A stretch of 64,000 nt of DNA from Xanthobacter aminoxidans (GTDB lineage Bacteria; Pseudomonadota; Alphaproteobacteria; Rhizobiales; Xanthobacteraceae): positions 109,653 to 173,652 of the forward strand of contig NZ_JAMJXC010000012.1 of the NCBI RefSeq assembly GCF_023571765.1. Direction: 5' to 3'. Shown piece by piece: positions 17,828-26,395 of this stretch; within the stretch, counting starts at the first letter, position 1, and every line of letters starts with the position of its first letter. A program made the translations under genes and the position numbers. The notes beneath the pieces were generated by a model. It saw only the letters and a program-made list of their open reading frames with translations. It had not been told where the DNA came from and ran no database searches.

Positions 17828-19192
17828 CTATTGCGGGCGCCGCTCCCGCTCGTCCCAGCCGCCGATGACGTCCTGTTCCGGCTCCGGCGGACGGGGCATT
17901 CCGGCGAGGCGCAGGGTGCGGTCGAGCAGTACTTCGTAGATGGGTTTGCCGCCAAGTCCTTCTGCCACAAGGTTTGCGGTGACGCAGGTGAGGATGGTCG
18001 GCAGCAGGAGATCGTAGGCCCCGGTCAGCTCCGCCACCAGCACCATCCCCACCAGCGGCGCCCGCACCGTGGCCGAGAACAGGCCGCCCATGGCGGCGAT
18101 CCCGCAGGCCGCAAACATCTGAGGCGGAAGGGGAAAAAGGCTCCCGAGTAAGGTCGCGAACAGCACCCCGACCGCCGTCGCCAGCGCCAGGATGGGGGCG
18201 AAGATGCCGCCGGGAATGCCGGTGGAATAGCTCGCCATGGTCATGGCGAACCGGATCAGGACGATCCCCGCCAAGGTCAGCGCCGGCAACCCCATGCCCG
18301 GCAAGGACACCGCCAGCATCTCCCCCCCGAACGTCGCCTCCGGCCGCAGCACCAGCAACGGCCCCACCGCCGCTCCGACCACCGCCGGCAGGACATAGGG
18401 CGAGACCTTCAAAGCCAGTCCCCGTGCGGCATCCAGCGAAAAGACCAGCGCCGCGTTGAAGGCGATTCCCACCCCTCCGAGCACCACGCCAAGCCCGATG
18501 AATGCTGGCAGGAAATGAAGCGGCACGGCGGCCACATCCATCTGCATGTCCGGCGCGGTGCCGCCGATGACCTGGGCCACGATGGCGCTCGCCGCCGAGC
18601 AGATGATGACCGCGCTATAGGTCCGCAACCCATAGGGAAACTGCCGCCGCGTCTCCTCGATGACGAACAGGATGGCCGCCAGCGGCGCGTTGAACGCCGC
18701 CGCCAAACCCGCCGCGGCGCCGGCCGCCAACAGGCCCCGGCTGTCGCGGGTGCTGAGGCCGGCGGCGTCCGAGATGGCCTTGGCGATGGAGGCGCCCATA
18801 TGGATCGTCGGACCTTCCCGCCCCGCTACCAGCCCCGACCCGAGGGCCAGCACGCCGCCGATGAACTTCACCGGCAGCACCCGCTTCCAGCGCACCTCGC
18901 GCAGGCCTTCCAGCGCGCCCTCGATCTCCTGAACGCCGGAGCCCGCCGCCTCGGGCGCGAAGCGGCGCACCAGGAAGACCGCGAGCGCCACCATCAGAGC
19001 GGCGCCGGCCGAGAGGGCGGCATAAAGCTCCGGCCCCTGGAAATGCTCGCGCAGCAGCAGCGGCCACTCGCCGGCCTTCACCGTCGCCCAGTGGAAACCG
19101 GCGCCGACGCCGCCCCCGATGAAGCCCACCAGAGCGGCGAGGGCGTAATAGACGATGTCACGGGGCTTCTGGGCGGGCTCGGCGGTTGTCAC
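17828..19192 (-). CDS. ClC-family chloride/proton antiporter
   Basis: About 454 residues from GTG 19192, which has a CGAGGT site 6-7 nt upstream; a TTG at 19240 would add 16 unsupported residues. Multi-pass inner membrane protein. Signatures: 'GSGVQEIEGAL' (chloride filter loop), 'GREGPTIHMGA' with the gating Glu, 'GIPGGIFAPIL', and a late Tyr in 'KPIYEVLL'. 'APLAAILFVIEE' keeps the internal Glu that marks proton-coupled exchangers rather than channels. No C-terminal CBS domains are present. The role is probably chloride/proton exchange in acid or ion homeostasis. The neighbouring genes share the strand but spacing of over 100 bases on both sides does not force an operon. Confidence 0.93.
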   Translation of the reverse strand: MTTAEPAQKPRDIVYYALAALVGFIGGGVGAGFHWATVKAGEWPLLLREHFQGPELYAALSAGAALMVALAVFLVRRFAPEAAGSGVQEIEGALEGLREVRWKRVLPVKFIGGVLALGSGLVAGREGPTIHMGASIAKAISDAAGLSTRDSRGLLAAGAAAGLAAAFNAPLAAILFVIEETRRQFPYGLRTYSAVIICSAASAIVAQVIGGTAPDMQMDVAAVPLHFLPAFIGLGVVLGGVGIAFNAALVFSLDAARGLALKVSPYVLPAVVGAAVGPLLVLRPEATFGGEMLAVSLPGMGLPALTLAGIVLIRFAMTMASYSTGIPGGIFAPILALATAVGVLFATLLGSLFPLPPQMFAACGIAAMGGLFSATVRAPLVGMVLVAELTGAYDLLLPTILTCVTANLVAEGLGGKPIYEVLLDRTLRLAGMPRPPEPEQDVIGGWDERERRPQ

Positions 19193-19309
19193 GCGGGACC
19201 TCGGGGCGGGGCAGCTGGGCAGCCTGATGCACTGCAGCAACAGACTTAGCTGAGGCGTGCGGTGGGGGGCAAGGACTACCGACCCGTCCTCGTCCCGTCC
19301 CGCCTGCTT

Positions 19310-21052
19310 TCAAACCGCCTTGAGCGCCGGGGGCGCGGCCGGTCCCAGCATTCGCGGCGATTCCTCGCCGTGGAGGTGCAGCACCCGGTCATGCAGGTCC
19401 ACCAGGGTGTTGCGGTGGCCGATGGAGATGAAGGTGCTCTCCGGCAGACGCTCCCGCAGCAAGCGGTAGAGCGCCGCTTCGGTCGCCTCGTCGACGGCGG
19501 ACGTGGCCTCGTCCAACAGCAGCACCTCGGGCTCTTCCAGCAGTGCGCGGGCGATGGAGATGCGCTGCTGCTCACCCAGCGAAAGCTCGTGCGGCCACAG
19601 GGCTTCCGCATCCAGCCGGCCGGCGAGGTCGGAGAGCCCGACGGCGGTCAAGGCCTCGGCGATACGGTCCCGCGGCACGTCGGCGACGGGGCGGGGATAG
19701 GCGAGGGCCACATCCAGCCGTCCGGCCGGGACATAGGGCTTCTGCGGCAGCACCATGAGGCGATGCTCGGCGTGCCGGTGCACGGCGCCCGTCGAGTAGG
19801 GCCAGATACCGGCGATGGCGCGCAGCAGCGTGGTCTTTCCGGCACCGGAAGGACCGGTGATGAGCACGCATTCCCCGTGCGCGATATGGAGTTCGTCGGT
19901 GGCGATGAGGGGCGCGCCGCCCGGCAGGCGCACATCAAGCCCGCGCAGCGCCAGGGCCTTGGTGGCGGGAAGGGAGGCGAGGCTCTCGGTGGGGCGGTTG
20001 GTCTGCGCCGCCGCGATGGCCTTCTCGAAGCCGGTGAGCCGCTGCACGACCGAGGTCCATTCCGCCAGGGTCACGTAACTGGAAATGAAGAAGGAGAACG
20101 ATCCCTGCACCGAGGAGAAGGCGCTCGCCGTCTGCATCAGCTGGCCGAGCTGGATCTGGCCGGAGAAATAGGCCGGGGCCACCACCACGTAGGGGAAGAT
20201 GGTCGAGATCTGGTTGTAGCCGGCGGTGAACCAGGTGAGGCGCTTCTGCGCCTTCATCAGCTCGACGAAATTGCCGAAGATGTGGGAGAAGCGCCCCTCG
20301 AGCTTGCGCTCTTCGGCCTGCGCGCCGTCCAGAAGGGCGATCTGCTCGCCGTTTTCGCGCACCCGCACGAGATCGACGCGGAAGTTCGCCTCATAGCGCT
20401 GCTGCTCGAAATTGAGCTTCACCAGCGGCCGGCCGATGAAATGGGCGAGGAGCGTTCCGCCCGCGGCATAGATCAGCGCCGCCCAGAACAGGTAGCCCGG
20501 CACGTTCAGCTCGCGCCCGAACAGGTGCAGCGGCAGCGAGCCGGACAGATTCCACAGGATGACCGAGAAGGAGATGAGGGACACCACGGTGCCGAGCAGA
20601 CCGACGCCGACCGAAATCGTGCGGCTGATGAAGGACTGCACATCCTCGGCGATGCGCTGGTCGGGATTGTCCGCCTCATCGCCGCCGAGCCGCAGGCGAT
20701 AATGCACGTCGTCACCCAGCCACGCGTTGAGATAGCGCCGGGTGAGCCAGCGCCGCCAGCGCACCTCCAGCCACTGCTTCAGGTAGATCTGGTAGACCGC
20801 CACGACGATGGCGCCTGCGGCGATGGCGCAGAAGATCAGGATCTGCGTCTTGAACGCGGCGAAGTCCTTCTCCTGTATGGCATTGTAGAACGCGACGTTC
20901 CACTCGTTCAGCATCACCGTGGCGAACACCCACGCGAGCTCCAGAGCGATCACCGCGGCGAGGAGGCCGATGGCGATCCAGCGTTCCTCGCTTTTGAAAT
21001 AGGGCACGGCGAGGCGGCGGATGTCGCCGAGAAGGGATAGAAGGGCACGCAA
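19310..21052 (-). CDS. SbmA/YddA-type ABC transporter, fused permease and ATPase
   Basis: 580 residues from TTG 21052 with GGAGAG seven bases upstream. About residues 1-340 form a six-helix transmembrane domain of the ABCD/SbmA-BacA type, with the typical 'EWNVAFYNAIQEKD.AAF' and 'NPDQRIAEDV' segments and 'WRRWLTRRYLNAWL' near residue 100. The C-terminal ATPase has Walker A 'GPSGAGKTT', signature 'LSLGEQQR', Walker B 'VLLLDEATSAVDE' and H-loop 'ISIGHRNTL'. Relatives import peptides (BacA, SbmA) or acyl/vitamin compounds; the cargo here is unknown. BacA homologues matter for rhizobial symbiosis, but this fused form is the YddA branch. Confidence 0.9.
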   Translation of the reverse strand: MRALLSLLGDIRRLAVPYFKSEERWIAIGLLAAVIALELAWVFATVMLNEWNVAFYNAIQEKDFAAFKTQILIFCAIAAGAIVVAVYQIYLKQWLEVRWRRWLTRRYLNAWLGDDVHYRLRLGGDEADNPDQRIAEDVQSFISRTISVGVGLLGTVVSLISFSVILWNLSGSLPLHLFGRELNVPGYLFWAALIYAAGGTLLAHFIGRPLVKLNFEQQRYEANFRVDLVRVRENGEQIALLDGAQAEERKLEGRFSHIFGNFVELMKAQKRLTWFTAGYNQISTIFPYVVVAPAYFSGQIQLGQLMQTASAFSSVQGSFSFFISSYVTLAEWTSVVQRLTGFEKAIAAAQTNRPTESLASLPATKALALRGLDVRLPGGAPLIATDELHIAHGECVLITGPSGAGKTTLLRAIAGIWPYSTGAVHRHAEHRLMVLPQKPYVPAGRLDVALAYPRPVADVPRDRIAEALTAVGLSDLAGRLDAEALWPHELSLGEQQRISIARALLEEPEVLLLDEATSAVDEATEAALYRLLRERLPESTFISIGHRNTLVDLHDRVLHLHGEESPRMLGPAAPPALKAV

Positions 21053-21160
21053 GGCCGGGCTCTCCGGGAGGGCTTCGCGGCAAGCATTGAACCCCCGCGC
21101 ATGGCTGAACCATGGCCGCAGGATGAAGGATTGGAAAGGTGCCGGTGCGGCAGGGGAAGC

Positions 21161-21201
21161 GGGGTTACAGACAGGATTGCAAATCGAGTCTGTAACCCCG
21201 G
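21161..21201. promoter_or_regulatory. Perfect 13-bp inverted repeat between the phnA-like and ABC transporter genes
   Basis: CGGGGTTACAGAC (21161-21173) and its exact complement GTCTGTAACCCCG (21189-21201) surround a 15-base spacer. It lies 109 bases before the ABC transporter start and 89 bases after the PhnA stop on the minus strand. There is no T-tract on either strand, so it is either a non-canonical terminator or a dimeric regulator site. Confidence 0.55.
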
Positions 21202-21289
21202 GTCATCGGGCAGTCACGCACGGGGAGCCTGACCAGTCCTCCCGAAATGGGTCGCGCTGGACATGGCTCGCATCGTCCAGGTGACGCGC

Positions 21290-21511
21290 TCAGGCCTTCT
21301 TCACGAACTCCGTGCGCAGCACGAGGCCCTTCACCTTCTCGACCTTGCAGTCGATTTCTTCAGGGTCGCCGGTGAGGCGGATGCCTTTGACCAGCGTGCC
21401 GCGCTTCAGGGTCACGGACGTGCCCTTCACCTTGAGGTCCTTGATGAGAGTGACGTTGTCGCCGTCCTTCAGGACGGCGCCGTTGGCGTCGCGGACTTCA
21501 ATGTCGGACAT
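21290..21511 (-). CDS. Short PhnA-domain protein
   Basis: 73 residues starting 'MSDIEVRDANGAVLKDGD' and continuing 'VTLIKDLKVKGTSVTLKRGT', the SH3-like domain of PhnA (alkylphosphonate-utilisation-associated) proteins. Full-length PhnA of about 110 residues carries an N-terminal zinc ribbon, which is absent here; many alphaproteobacteria have this short form. Function is unknown: the family name comes from genetic linkage and the protein is not a phosphonate hydrolase. It starts 5 bases after the stop of the acyl-CoA synthetase gene, so the two are very probably cotranscribed. Confidence 0.88.
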   Translation of the reverse strand: MSDIEVRDANGAVLKDGDNVTLIKDLKVKGTSVTLKRGTLVKGIRLTGDPEEIDCKVEKVKGLVLRTEFVKKA

Positions 21512-21516
21512 CTTCC

Positions 21517-23142
21517 TCAAACCTCCTTGGCCAGCTCGCGCAGGCGGAACTTCTGGATCTTGCCGGTGGAGGTCTTGGGAATTTCCTCGAAAACCACGTG
21601 GCGGGGGCACTTGTACGCCGCCAGATGAGCGCGGCAATGGGCGATGATGTCCTCGGCCGTCGCGCTCATGCCGTCGCGCAGCTCGACGAAGGCGACGGGC
21701 GTCTCGCCCCACTTCTCGTCGGGCTTGGCTACCACGGCGGCCGCGGCGATCGCGGGATGCTTGTAGAGGGCATCCTCCACCTCGATGGAGGAGATGTTCT
21801 CGCCGCCGGAGATGATGATGTCCTTGGAGCGGTCCTTGAGCTGGATGTAGCCGTCGGGATGCTTCACCCCGAGGTCGCCCGAGTGGAACCAGCCGCCTGC
21901 GAAGGACTTTTCGGTGGCCGAGGGGTTCTTCAGATAGCCCTTCATCACCACGTTGCCGCGGAACATGACCTCGCCCAGCGTCTCGCCATCGGCGGGGACC
22001 GGAACCATGGTTTCGGGGTCCATCACGTCGAGGGCTTCCAGCGCGCTGTAGCGCACGCCCTGCCGGGACTTGAGGAAGGCCCGCTGCTTGGCGTCGAGCG
22101 CATCCCACTCCGCGTGCCAGTCGTTGACGACCGCCGGGCCGTAGACCTCGGTGAGGCCGTACACATGGACCACGTTGAAGCCAGCGTCCTGCATGGCGGC
22201 GAGCACGGCTTCCGGCGGCGGGGCGGCGGCGGTGATGAACTCCACCCGGCCGGGCAGGGGGCGCTTGTCGGCTTCGGCCGCGTTGAGCAGCGTGGACATG
22301 ACGATGGGCGCGCCGCACATGTGCGTCACCTTGTGGTCGGCGATGGCGTCGAACATGGCTTTCGCCCGCACCTGACGCAGGCACACATGGGTGCCGGCCA
22401 CCAGCGTGATGGACCAGGGGAAGCACCAGCCGTTGCAGTGGAACATGGGCAGCGTCCACAGATACACCGGATGCTTGCCCAGAGCGCACGTCACCACATT
22501 GCCGACCGCCAGCAGATGCGCGCCGCGGTGGTGATAGACGACGCCCTTCGGATCGCCCGTGGTGCCGGACGTGTAATTCAGGGCGATGGCGTCCCATTCA
22601 TCGGCCGGCGTCTTCCAGGCGAAGTCTTCGTCGCCGGTGGCGAGAAAATCCTCGTATTCCATCACCCCGATGCGGTCGCCCGGACCGGTGAACTCGGGAT
22701 CGTCATAGTCGATGACGAGCGGCTTGCAGACGGCGAGGGCGAGGGCCGCCTTGATGACCGGAGAGAATTCGCGGTCGGTGATGAGCACCTTCGCCTCGCC
22801 GTGGTCGAGGGTGAAGGCGAGGATGGCGGCGTCGAGCCGGGTATTCAGCGAATTGAGCACCGCGCCCACCATGGGCACGCCGTAATGGGCTTCCAGCATG
22901 GCCGGCGCGTTGGGCAGCATCACCGCAACGGTGTCGCCGACGCCGACGCCCACCTTTGCGAGCGCCGAGGCAAGGCGCCGGCTGCGGGCGTAGAAATCGC
23001 GGTAATTGCGCTTCAAATTGCCGTGCAGGATGGCGGTGTGGTCCGGAAAGACGCTCGCCGCCCGCTCGAGGAAGCCGAGGGGCGTCAGCGGCTGGTAGTT
23101 CGCCGCATTCCGATCGAGATCCTGGTCGTAGATGCCGGCCAT
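21517..23142 (-). CDS. Medium/long-chain acyl-CoA synthetase (AMP-forming)
   Basis: 541 residues, typical for acyl-CoA ligases. ANL-superfamily motifs: 'YTSGTTGDPKGV' (P-loop), 'VYGLTEVYGP' (A5), 'GWFHSGDLGVKHPDGY' (A7), 'DRSKDIIISGGENIS' (hinge) and 'PKTSTGKIQKFRLR' with the adenylation Lys. 'NYQPLTPLGFLERAASVFPD' at the N-terminus and 'MFHCNGWCFPWS' are typical of the AlkK-like fatty acyl-CoA synthase subgroup. It activates a carboxylate to its CoA thioester in the cytoplasm; chain length is not readable. It is divergent from propionyl-CoA synthetase across a 238-base gap and followed directly by the phnA-like gene. Confidence 0.9.
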   Translation of the reverse strand: MAGIYDQDLDRNAANYQPLTPLGFLERAASVFPDHTAILHGNLKRNYRDFYARSRRLASALAKVGVGVGDTVAVMLPNAPAMLEAHYGVPMVGAVLNSLNTRLDAAILAFTLDHGEAKVLITDREFSPVIKAALALAVCKPLVIDYDDPEFTGPGDRIGVMEYEDFLATGDEDFAWKTPADEWDAIALNYTSGTTGDPKGVVYHHRGAHLLAVGNVVTCALGKHPVYLWTLPMFHCNGWCFPWSITLVAGTHVCLRQVRAKAMFDAIADHKVTHMCGAPIVMSTLLNAAEADKRPLPGRVEFITAAAPPPEAVLAAMQDAGFNVVHVYGLTEVYGPAVVNDWHAEWDALDAKQRAFLKSRQGVRYSALEALDVMDPETMVPVPADGETLGEVMFRGNVVMKGYLKNPSATEKSFAGGWFHSGDLGVKHPDGYIQLKDRSKDIIISGGENISSIEVEDALYKHPAIAAAAVVAKPDEKWGETPVAFVELRDGMSATAEDIIAHCRAHLAAYKCPRHVVFEEIPKTSTGKIQKFRLRELAKEV

Positions 23143-23380
23143 CGTGTCTCCCCCCTCGTCCGAAAGCTTGTGTTCGCGCCGGGATTCCGGTCGAATTGGA
23201 GCGCGAACCTAGCCGAGGGCGGCAGGGCGGTGCAATCAGCGGTGCCCGATACCAAAGTACCAGTTCGCCGCATGTGGTTGCAGGCCCAGGCGACAAACGT
23301 CTTACGCATTTGTGCGAGCTTGCGCTGTAAAAAAGCACCCGGCACTACCGGGCCAAAGAAGACCCTTGAGGGAGACGTCC

Positions 23381-25297
23381 ATGTCCATTGATCGCGCGAG
23401 CCGCTACGCGCAGGCCTATGCCGGCTGGAAGACCGATCCGTCCGCCTTCTGGGCCGAGGCTGCCCGCGGCATCGACTGGACCCGGCCGCCGGAGACCATC
23501 TTCGATGCCGATGCCGGCGTCTATGGCCGCTGGTTTCCCGATGCGGTGGGCAATGTCTGCCACAACGCCCTCGACCGCCATGTCGCGGCCGGCCGTGGCG
23601 ACCAGGCGGCACTGATCTACGACAGCCCGGTTGCCGGCACCAAGCGCACGCTCACCTATGGCGAGATGCTGAAGGAGACGGCGACGCTGGCCGCCGTGCT
23701 CCAGGACATGGGCGTCACCAAGGGCGACCGCGTTCTGATCTACATGCCCATGGTGCCGGAAGCGATCTGCGCCATGCTGGCGTGCGCCCGCATCGGCGCC
23801 ATTCATTCCGTGGTGTTCGGCGGGTTCGCCGCCAAGGAGCTCGCCACCCGCATCGAGGATGCCGAGCCGAAGGTGATCCTCGCGGCCTCCTGCGGCATCG
23901 AGCCGAACCGCGTGGTGCCTTACAAGCCGCTCCTCGACCTCGCCATCTCCATGTCGGCCGTGAAGCCGGAGCACTGCCTGGTGCTGCAGCGGACCCAGGG
24001 GCCGGGCGCGCTCGTGGAGGGCCGCGATCTCGACTGGCAGGCCGCGGTCGATGCCGCAGCCGCGGCAGGCAAGGCCGCCCTCTGCGCCGACATGCGGGCG
24101 ACCGATCCGCTCTACATCCTCTACACGTCAGGCACGACCGGGAAGCCCAAGGGCGTCGTGCGGGACACCGGCGGCTACATGGTGGCGCTCGACTGGAGCA
24201 TGAAGAACCTCTACGGCATCAAGCCCGGCGAGGTATTCTGGACCGCCTCCGACATCGGCTGGGTGGTCGGCCATTCCTACATCGTCTACGCCCCGCTGAT
24301 CCTCGGCGCGACCACGCTGGTCTATGAGGGCAAGCCGGTGGGCACGCCCGACGCCGGCGCCTTCTGGCGGGTGATCGAGGAGCACGGCGTCGTCGCGCTG
24401 TTCACGGCGCCGACCGCGCTCCGCGCCATCAAGAAGGAGGACCCGGACTGCCTCCTGAAGCAGGGGCGCGATCTTTCGCGCTTCCGCACCCTGTTCCTCG
24501 CCGGCGAGCGGGCTGATCCTGATACCGTCGTGTGGGCGCAGGAGCAGTTGAAGGTGCCGGTGGTTGACCACTGGTGGCAGACGGAGACCGGCTGGGCCAT
24601 CGCCGCCAACCCCGTGGGCCTCGGCCTTCTGCCCATCAAGCTCGGCTCGCCCACGGTGCCCATGCCCGGCTACGACGTGCAGATCGTGGACGAGGCCTCC
24701 AAGCCCGTTCCGGCCGGCACCATGGGCTCCATCGTGGTGAAGCTGCCTTTGCCTCCCGGCTGCCTGCCCACCTTGTGGCAGCAGGACGACCGTTTCGCCG
24801 AGAGCTACCTCGCCGAGTTCCCCGGCTACTACAAGACCGCCGACGCCGGCTTCCTCGACGATGACGGCTATGTCTTCGTCATGGGCCGCACCGACGACAT
24901 CATCAACGTCGCCGGCCATCGTCTCTCCACCGGCGGCATGGAGGAGGTGCTGGCCTCCCATCCGGACGTGGCCGAGTGCGCCGTCATCGGCGTGAAGGAT
25001 GAGCTGAAGGGCGAGGTGCCCTGCGGCTTCGTCGTACTCAAGGCCGGCGAGCGACGCGCGCCGGACGTGATCGAGAAGGAACTGGTGGGGCTGGTGCGCG
25101 ACCGCATCGGGCCGGTGGCGGCCTTCAAGCTCGCGGTCACCGTGAACCGCCTGCCCAAGACTCGCTCGGGCAAGATCCTGCGCGGCACCATGAAGAAGAT
25201 CGCGGACCACGATCCCTGGACCGTGCCCGCAACCATCGACGACGCGGGTGTGCTGGAGGAGATCGAGGGCGTGCTCAAGGAGCGCGGCATCGCCTGA
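23381..25297 (+). CDS. prpE: Propionyl-CoA synthetase / acetyl-CoA synthetase-like ligase
   Basis: 638 residues from ATG 23381, preceded by GAGGGAGACG; upstream in-frame codons lack a ribosome site. The N-terminal ACAS region 'YAQAYAGWKTDPSAFWAEAA' is followed by ANL motifs 'YTSGTTGKPKGVVRDTGG', 'WWQTETGWAI', 'GYYKTADAGFLDDDGYVF', 'GRTDDIINVAGHRLSTG' and 'LPKTRSGKILRGTMKK'. 'RDTGGYMVALDWSMKNLYG' and 'DIGWVVGHSYIVYAPL' are characteristic of PrpE rather than Acs. It converts propionate, ATP and CoA to propionyl-CoA; the catalytic Lys in 'SGKI' is the usual target of reversible acetylation. Transcription ends at a strong terminator at 25326. Confidence 0.9.
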   Translation: MSIDRASRYAQAYAGWKTDPSAFWAEAARGIDWTRPPETIFDADAGVYGRWFPDAVGNVCHNALDRHVAAGRGDQAALIYDSPVAGTKRTLTYGEMLKETATLAAVLQDMGVTKGDRVLIYMPMVPEAICAMLACARIGAIHSVVFGGFAAKELATRIEDAEPKVILAASCGIEPNRVVPYKPLLDLAISMSAVKPEHCLVLQRTQGPGALVEGRDLDWQAAVDAAAAAGKAALCADMRATDPLYILYTSGTTGKPKGVVRDTGGYMVALDWSMKNLYGIKPGEVFWTASDIGWVVGHSYIVYAPLILGATTLVYEGKPVGTPDAGAFWRVIEEHGVVALFTAPTALRAIKKEDPDCLLKQGRDLSRFRTLFLAGERADPDTVVWAQEQLKVPVVDHWWQTETGWAIAANPVGLGLLPIKLGSPTVPMPGYDVQIVDEASKPVPAGTMGSIVVKLPLPPGCLPTLWQQDDRFAESYLAEFPGYYKTADAGFLDDDGYVFVMGRTDDIINVAGHRLSTGGMEEVLASHPDVAECAVIGVKDELKGEVPCGFVVLKAGERRAPDVIEKELVGLVRDRIGPVAAFKLAVTVNRLPKTRSGKILRGTMKKIADHDPWTVPATIDDAGVLEEIEGVLKERGIA

Positions 25298-25325
25298 GCG
25301 GGGTGCCGCTTTTTGACCCTATCGA

Positions 25326-25350
25326 GGCCGGGCGATTGCCCGGCCTTTTT
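25326..25350 (+). terminator. Rho-independent terminator after prpE
   Basis: GGCCGGGC, loop GATT, GCCCGGCC, then TTTTT; 28 bases after the stop. Confidence 0.95.
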
Positions 25351-25383
25351 GCGTCCGGCAGCCGGGATTTTGGTCCCCCGACT

Positions 25384-25704
25384 TCAACGACGGCCGCCGC
25401 CGCGGGAGGGCACATAGCAGCTGTAGCCGATGAAGCACTGGGGATTGTCGCGCGTGGGCACCCATTCCGGGCGGGTCTCCTGGTCGTAGACGCAGAAGCT
25501 CTGGTCCCGCACATAGCGATCATAGAGGGTGGGGGAGGTGGCGAGCACCACGGCGCCCTTCGATTGAATGAGGGCCGCGGCCTGGGTGCAGGTGAAGGAT
25601 CGGCTCTGCGTCTGCGCCGCCGCAGGCCCGGCGAGGGCGGCAAGGCCGGCCGCCATCACAAGGCCGAGAACCGGGCGGACCCGGCAGGTGGTGCACGTCG
25701 TCAT
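25384..25704 (-). CDS. Small secreted protein, tandem paralogue 2
   Basis: 106 residues; ATG 25704 has a near-perfect AAGGAGG site seven bases upstream. Signal peptide to about residue 30 ('GLAALAGPAAAQ'). The mature region has 'TCTQAAALIQSKGAVVLATSPTLYDRYV', then 'FCVYDQETRPEWVPTRDNPQCFIGYSCYVPSR': four Cys outside the signal. It is a clear paralogue of the next gene upstream (25746-26063), with the same spacing of AAxLVxSxGAxVxxTxPxxxDRYV and DNPQCFxGYxCYVPxR. I do not recognise a family with known function. The start of this gene is 42 bases after the stop of its paralogue, so they are probably cotranscribed. Confidence 0.85.
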   Translation of the reverse strand: MTTCTTCRVRPVLGLVMAAGLAALAGPAAAQTQSRSFTCTQAAALIQSKGAVVLATSPTLYDRYVRDQSFCVYDQETRPEWVPTRDNPQCFIGYSCYVPSRGGGRR

Positions 25705-25745
25705 GGCATCCTCCTTCGTGACGGACCTTTCGAGCCGGTCGTTCC

Positions 25746-26063
25746 TCACCGGAAGGAATTGTCCCGAGTCGGCACGTAGCAGGTATAGCCCACGAAGCAT
25801 TGCGGATTGTCCTTCGTCTTGATCCATTCCGGCTTCAGCTGCTCGAAGCCGGAGCAGTAGCGCAGCGAAATCACGTAGCGGTCGAAGATGTTGGGACCCG
25901 TGCCCATGACGATGGCGCCTTGGCTCGAGACGAGGCCGGCCGCCGCGGCGCACGTCATCGTGAGGCTGTCTGGCCGCGCCAGCGCGGCGCCGGAGGTGAT
26001 TGCGGCGAGCGCCGCCCCGGCCGCGACCGACCGCGCAAAGGCGGGGAATCGGTAAGGTTGCAT
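25746..26063 (-). CDS. Small secreted protein, tandem paralogue 1
   Basis: 105 residues; ATG 26063 has a GAAGGAGG site. A signal peptide runs to about residue 30 ('AITSGAALARPD'). The mature domain is 'TCAAAAGLVSSQGAIVMGTGPNIFDRYV', then 'YCSGFEQLKPEWIKTKDNPQCFVGYTCYVPTR', with four Cys. The C-terminal motif DNPQCFxGYxCYVP is shared with the downstream paralogue. Function is unknown; periplasmic or secreted location and disulfide bonding are inferred from the signal peptide and paired Cys. Confidence 0.85.
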   Translation of the reverse strand: MQPYRFPAFARSVAAGAALAAITSGAALARPDSLTMTCAAAAGLVSSQGAIVMGTGPNIFDRYVISLRYCSGFEQLKPEWIKTKDNPQCFVGYTCYVPTRDNSFR

Positions 26064-26395
26064 GGCGTCCTCCTTCGGGAGACCTACGAATCCAGACTAA
26101 ATCCGGGCCTCTGAACGCAGCTTGAAGGCGATTGTTTTTACGAACAATTTACCTTTCGGATCCGGTCACCGCGCCGATAGCCGGCGAAGGGCGGCCAACA
26201 CCGCTATGTAGCGGTAGCATACTAGGAATTTGGCTCCGAGGCGTGCTGATTTGGGGCGACTGTGGCAAGAATGTTACGGCATTCCGGCGAGACCCCTGCT
26301 AGATAGATGTCACTGGACGAAAGGACTTGTGGCCCGAGACGGTCGTCGGTGATTTCGCCCAAAGCACAAGTTACCCAAGCAAGGGGGTTTTGGTC
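26064..26395. promoter_or_regulatory. Divergent intergenic region before the outer-membrane barrel gene
   Basis: About 330 bases with no convincing gene. Locally AT-richer around 26130-26160 and 26210-26300. It must contain promoters for the minus-strand secreted-protein pair and the plus-strand barrel gene; I cannot place them reliably. An AGGGGG ribosome site precedes 26396. Confidence 0.4.

Noticed and set aside
12415..17868. A 1817-codon plus-strand frame antisense to the c-di-GMP, TRAP and deformylase genes
   Set aside because: Composition is typical of a GC-driven shadow frame; the minus-strand genes have clear domains along its whole length.
23312..23380. Upstream extension of propionyl-CoA synthetase
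   Set aside because: The added residues do not resemble the family and the ATG at 23381 has a good ribosome site.
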